Origin: Corynebacterium lizhenjunii
GTDB lineage: Bacteria > Actinomycetota > Actinomycetes > Mycobacteriales > Mycobacteriaceae
Assembly (NCBI RefSeq): GCF_011038655.2
Contig: NZ_CP064954.1
Location: 124,001-188,000, forward strand
Reading direction: 5' to 3'
DNA: 64,000 bases
Shown here: piece after piece, positions 60,543-64,000 of the stretch
Position numbering within the stretch: the stretch's first letter is position 1
Layout: the number at the start of each line of letters is the position of its first letter
Position numbers and translations under genes: made by a program
Notes under the pieces: model-generated
The model's database searches: none
What the model saw: only the letters and a program-made list of their open reading frames with translations
Told to the model about the DNA's origin: nothing

Positions 60543-61238
60543 ATGTATGTGCGCCGCCTGGAGCTTGCCGATGCCCCCTCAGCCCCCACCCCTGCCTGGG
60601 CCTTGGAGGTTCCCGCCGTGCGCGGTCTGCAGGCAGGCCCGCTGGACTTATCAGCGCCCATTACTGTGCTGACCGGGGATAACGGGGTGGGCAAATCCAC
60701 GGTATTAGAGGCGATAGCCATGCACTATGGGTTTAGCCCAGACGGCGGCCCACTGGCGGTGCTGCCACCGCAGCCGTGGGTGAATCCACTGCGGCACTGC
60801 ACTACCTTGGTGCGCGGCGACAAGGCTGCAGATGGCTACTTCTTGCGGGCGGAATCCCATTATCGTGTGGCCGCCACCTTTGCCCGCACCCGGGCCACGG
60901 CGGAAAACTGGTTGCACCGCTCCCACGGGGAGTCCGTCTTCGGAGTGGTAGAGCAGTCTTTTTCTGGCCGTGGCCTGTTCTTATTGGATGAGCCCGAATC
61001 CGGGCTGTCCCTGGTACGCCAGATGGCGTTGTTGGCAGAAATCCACCAAGCCGCGCAGGCGGGGGCGCAGTTCATTGTGGTTACGCACTCGCCGGTGTTG
61101 GTGGGGCTGCCGGGTGCGGTGCTCTACGAGTTCACCGCACCCGGCCCAGCAGGGCCCGGCGGGATCCAGCGGCTAGTGGATGTTTTTGATACCAGCGCCT
61201 ACCGGCAGCTGGTGGCCTTCCTGAACGCGCAACCCTGA
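60543..61238 (+). CDS. AAA family ATPase 2 of a tandem pair
   Basis: A 231-residue paralogue of the preceding protein: MYVRRLELADAPSAPTP, Walker A GDNGVGKSTVLEAIA, SHGESVFGVVEQSFSGRGLFLLDEPESGLSLVRQ and FIVVTHSPVLVGLPGA. Tandem duplication and tight spacing suggest a heterodimer. The LADAP codons hold an exact copy of the recurrent motif (60566), absent from the matching place in ATPase 1, which suggests it was inserted after duplication. Confidence 0.8.
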   Translation: MYVRRLELADAPSAPTPAWALEVPAVRGLQAGPLDLSAPITVLTGDNGVGKSTVLEAIAMHYGFSPDGGPLAVLPPQPWVNPLRHCTTLVRGDKAADGYFLRAESHYRVAATFARTRATAENWLHRSHGESVFGVVEQSFSGRGLFLLDEPESGLSLVRQMALLAEIHQAAQAGAQFIVVTHSPVLVGLPGAVLYEFTAPGPAGPGGIQRLVDVFDTSAYRQLVAFLNAQP

Positions 61239-61290
61239 CCGCGCGGCCTTAATCGCGCGGCCTTAATCGCGCGGCCTTAATCGCACAGGC

Positions 61291-62148
61291 TTAAGCCGTG
61301 CGGACCGCCGTGGACGCGGGCACGGGGCTGCGGGAAAGGACAACGGTGGCCACTGCCATGGCCACCAGCGCGGCAGCCATCAGCGCCCACCCGGCGGCAG
61401 AAGATACTTGGAATTGCTCGCCCAGCACCCAATAGCCCAGCCCAAAGGCCACGACGGGCTCCACAATGGTCATGGCCGGTAGCGAATGCTCCAGGGGACC
61501 GGCGTGGAAGGAATACTGCTGGACCACCGTGCCAGCTGCGGCCAGCGTGATAAGCAGCCACAGCTTCCAGTTGCCCGCCACGGACCATAAGGAGTCCGCG
61601 ACCGCGGCGTCCACCACGGCTTTGGCCAACAGGGCCACGTAGCCATAAATCATGCCGCACGCAGTGCCCAAGGCTAGGGCGCGTTGCTGGCGGAAATACC
61701 AGCCCGCGCCGCCCAGGGCCAGCAGTGCCACTGCACCTAGGAGGAGGGCGGAGGGCCAGTGATTGGGGGCATCGGCAGACTCGGCTGGGGTAGGGCGGCC
61801 ATAGACCACCAGGACGGCTACTGCAACGGTGAGCACCACAGACCACCAGACCTCATGGAAAGGCATGCGGCGCCCGGCATAGCGCGCGGCTAGGGGCAGG
61901 GTAAACATCAAGGACAGCACCAAAATGGGCTGGACCACCAGTAGGGTGCCAAAAGCAAGCGCGGCCAGCTGCAGCGCATAAGCCACCACGGCCGCGGCAG
62001 TGCCCACCCACCAGCGGGGATTGCGCATGGCGGTGCGCATGACATTGCCCCGGGCCCGCAGCGCAATGCGGTGGCGCACCACCGTGCCCCAGGCCACCAC
62101 CAGGGCAGAGGCCAGGGCGCACAGCACTGCGATGACGTTTCCTAACAC
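61291..62148 (-). CDS. DMT/EamA-like multidrug or metabolite transporter
   Basis: Integral membrane protein of 285 residues with about nine to ten helices in two repeated halves. The second half contains VQQYSFHAGPLEHSLPAMTIVEPVVAFGLGYWVLGEQF, typical of DMT-superfamily exporters. GTG 62148 chosen with AAGGTGG 5 bp upstream; other starts exist. A motif copy (61766) encodes SADAP in a loop. C. glutamicum has membrane-protein genes in the same leuA-lysC interval. Substrate unknown. Confidence 0.75.
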   Translation of the reverse strand: MLGNVIAVLCALASALVVAWGTVVRHRIALRARGNVMRTAMRNPRWWVGTAAAVVAYALQLAALAFGTLLVVQPILVLSLMFTLPLAARYAGRRMPFHEVWWSVVLTVAVAVLVVYGRPTPAESADAPNHWPSALLLGAVALLALGGAGWYFRQQRALALGTACGMIYGYVALLAKAVVDAAVADSLWSVAGNWKLWLLITLAAAGTVVQQYSFHAGPLEHSLPAMTIVEPVVAFGLGYWVLGEQFQVSSAAGWALMAAALVAMAVATVVLSRSPVPASTAVRTA

Positions 62149-62452
62149 TCGTACCACCTTACCGATTCCCGCCGGATGCCCGGGCGCCGAACCCCTGGGC
62201 ACTCCTGCGGCAATCTCGCGGCTATCCCACGGCAATCCCACTACATTCCCACGGCAATCCCCCCGCAATCACGCGGTTATCCCACGGCTATCCCGGGGGA
62301 ATCCCGCCCAGAAAGTGTCCTGCACAATAGAATTGGCGCTGGTGTTTCTTTAGCGGCACTGAGCGGGTAATCTGTAGGAATTGACTACTAAGCAATAGGT
62401 ATTACCTCAAAACATCGAGCGCAAAGGCGCAAAGGAAGGTGGCTGAACGCCC
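62149..62452. other. Repeat-rich spacer before lysC
   Basis: About 300 bp. From 62212 to 62304 it holds degenerate direct repeats of the type CGGCAATCCCAC/CGGCTATCCC, in about six copies. The lysC promoter region and GGAAGGTGG (62437-62445) follow. No gene is supported. Confidence 0.55.
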
Positions 62453-63718
62453 GTGGCCCTCATCGTGCAAAAGTATGGCGGTTCCTCGCTGGAGTCTGCA
62501 GAGCGCATCCGCGCCGTCGCGGAGCGCATTGTTGCCACCAAAAAGCAGGGCAATGACGTGGTGGTGGTGTGTTCCGCGATGGGAGATACCACCGATGAGC
62601 TGCTGGACCTGGCCGCCCAGGTCAACCCAGTGCCGCCGCAGCGGGAGATGGACATGCTGCTCACCGCCGGCGAGCGTATCTCTAACGCCCTGGTGGCCAT
62701 GGCGGTGGAGTCCCTGGGTGCGCAGGCGCAGTCCTTTACCGGCTCCCAGGCTGGCGTACTCACCACGGAGCGCCACGGCAACGCCCGCATTATTGATGTC
62801 ACCCCGGGTCGCATTACGGAGGCCCTGAGTGAGGGAAAGATTTGTATTGTGGCCGGCTTCCAGGGCGTCAATAAGGACACCCGGGACGTGACCACCCTGG
62901 GCCGCGGCGGCTCAGACACCACGGCGGTGGCGCTGGCGGCCGCCCTGGGGGCAGATGTGTGTGAGATTTACTCGGACGTCGATGGTGTGTACACCGCAGA
63001 CCCGCGCATTGTCCCGGACGCCCAGAAGCTAGAAAAGCTCTCCTTTGAGGAGATGCTGGAAATGGCCGCCGTGGGCTCCAAAATTCTGGTCCTGCGCAGC
63101 GTGGAATACGCCCGCGCGTTTAACGTACCCCTGCGAGTTCGCTCGTCTTATTCAAATGATCCCGGCACCCTGATCGCCGGTTCGATGGAGGATATTCCTG
63201 TGGAAGAAGCAGTACTAACTGGTGTAGCAACGGACAACTCTGAGGCGAAGGTGACCTTGTTGGGCATCCCGGACCGTCCGGGTGAGGCCGCGAAGGTCTT
63301 CCGCGCAGTCGCGGACGCTGAGATCAACATTGACATGGTGCTGCAAAACGTCTCCTCCCTGGAGTCCGGCACCACGGACATCACCTTCACCTGCCCGCGC
63401 GCCGATGGGCCCCGGGCAATGGAGATCCTGACCAAGCTGCAGGCAGAAGGCAACTGGTCCAAGGTGCTTTACGATGACCAGGTGGGCAAGGTCTCCCTGG
63501 TCGGCGCCGGCATGAAGTCCCACCCCGGGGTGACCGCGGACTTTACCGAGGCCCTTCGCGATGTGGGCGTGAACCTGGAGCTCATCTCCACCTCAGAGAT
63601 CCGCATTTCCGTGCTGGTGCGCGAGGCTGACCTGGACAAGGCAGCCCGGGCGTTGCATGATAAGTTCCAGCTTGGTGGCGAGGAAGAAGCCACCGTTTAT
63701 GCTGGTACCGGACGCTAA
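62453..63718 (+). CDS. lysC: Aspartate kinase (lysC, alpha subunit)
   Basis: First enzyme of the aspartate family pathway, feeding lysine, DAP, threonine and methionine. The 421-residue protein is nearly identical in layout to C. glutamicum Lys[39 protein letters not shown] and [19 protein letters not shown]. Two ACT domains form the C-terminal half, with [18 protein letters not shown] at the lysine/threonine feedback site. The Ser and Thr positions known from feedback-resistant mutants look wild type. GTG start. asd follows 54 bp later. Confidence 0.97.
   Translation: MALIVQKYGGSSLESAERIRAVAERIVATKKQGNDVVVVCSAMGDTTDELLDLAAQVNPVPPQREMDMLLTAGERISNALVAMAVESLGAQAQSFTGSQAGVLTTERHGNARIIDVTPGRITEALSEGKICIVAGFQGVNKDTRDVTTLGRGGSDTTAVALAAALGADVCEIYSDVDGVYTADPRIVPDAQKLEKLSFEEMLEMAAVGSKILVLRSVEYARAFNVPLRVRSSYSNDPGTLIAGSMEDIPVEEAVLTGVATDNSEAKVTLLGIPDRPGEAAKVFRAVADAEINIDMVLQNVSSLESGTTDITFTCPRADGPRAMEILTKLQAEGNWSKVLYDDQVGKVSLVGAGMKSHPGVTADFTEALRDVGVNLELISTSEIRISVLVREADLDKAARALHDKFQLGGEEEATVYAGTGR
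63200..63718 (+). CDS. Aspartate kinase beta subunit (internal in-frame start of lysC)
   Basis: In C. glutamicum the regulatory beta subunit is translated from an internal GTG at codon 250 of lysC. Here codon 250 is also GTG (followed by [17 protein letters not shown]), with GGAGGA 7 bp upstream, giving 172 residues that comprise the ACT domains. The alpha2beta2 enzyme is inferred from the family. Confidence 0.8.
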   Translation: MEEAVLTGVATDNSEAKVTLLGIPDRPGEAAKVFRAVADAEINIDMVLQNVSSLESGTTDITFTCPRADGPRAMEILTKLQAEGNWSKVLYDDQVGKVSLVGAGMKSHPGVTADFTEALRDVGVNLELISTSEIRISVLVREADLDKAARALHDKFQLGGEEEATVYAGTGR

Positions 63719-63727
63719 ACCCACATT

Positions 63728-64000
<273 letters not shown>

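Overview
The window looks like a chromosomal segment of a Corynebacterium species (Actinobacteria, high GC by eye). The core order aspT, conserved protein, dnaX, ybaB, recR, gatD, murT, dnaQ-like gene, leuA, lysC, asd matches what I know of C. glutamicum, as do the mgtE/dccT and tyrA/tadA neighbourhoods. Signal peptides, GTG starts, an apparently leaderless promoter and a DtxR-type iron box also fit.

Layout. 1-3.4 kb: molybdenum-cofactor genes (moeA-mog-moaE-moeB on the minus strand, moaD divergent) and a holin-family membrane protein. 3.4-8.9 kb: an aminotransferase, tRNA-Ser(GCT), a palindromic repeat, mgtE, the dicarboxylate transporter dccT and tRNA-Arg(ACG). 8.9-17.96 kb: an accessory block. 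A minus-strand operon encodes small proteins, one secreted with the cysteine spacing of tendamistat-type inhibitors. A plus-strand operon encodes MFS, ABC-F, ATP-grasp (frameshifted), MFS and ATP-grasp proteins, preceded by a 7-codon leader peptide and three hairpins. Most of this block lies between two exact 18-bp direct repeats. 18.0-21.3 kb: an iron-siderophore ABC importer under a DtxR-like box. 22-23.8 kb: an IS1634-like element with a 95-bp target duplication. 23.8-30.5 kb: small membrane gene, tyrA, tadA and its partner, csbD, tRNA-Ser(CGA), mmpL and tgt. 30.8-34.5 kb: an HNH endonuclease, queuosine-precursor transporter yhhQ, a tiny amphipathic porin-like peptide and gluQ. 34.6-39.3 kb: two coupled YhgE/Pip membrane proteins. 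39.4-45.8 kb: an inverted copy of the palindromic repeat, tRNA-Ser(GGA), SRP RNA, aspT, dnaX, ybaB and recR. 45.9-49.4 kb: an insertion carrying a decayed transposase and a coupled isocyanide synthase (DIT1/PvcA family) plus MFS exporter, bounded by a duplicated gatD 3' end. 49.5-64 kb: gatD-murT, a divergent DnaQ-like protein, two paralogous membrane-anchored surface proteins, leuA with a Leu leader attenuator, a PIG-V-like membrane protein with two small AAA ATPases, a DMT-type transporter, lysC (with an internal beta-subunit start) and the start of asd.

Functional links. Tgt, YhhQ and GluQ together suggest queuosine salvage and glutamylation of tRNA-Asp, although this Tgt lacks the three zinc-ligand cysteines. 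GatD/MurT amidate lipid II. LysC/Asd open the lysine/DAP pathway. Two separate accessory loci look like specialised-metabolite cassettes: the double ATP-grasp/ABC-F/MFS operon and the isocyanide synthase/MFS pair.

The most unexpected sequence-level signal is a short motif, TGCCGATGCCCC (longer form GCTTGCCGATGCCCCC). I find 12 exact copies of the 12-mer on both strands, in intergenic DNA and inside unrelated genes. I know of no described function for it.
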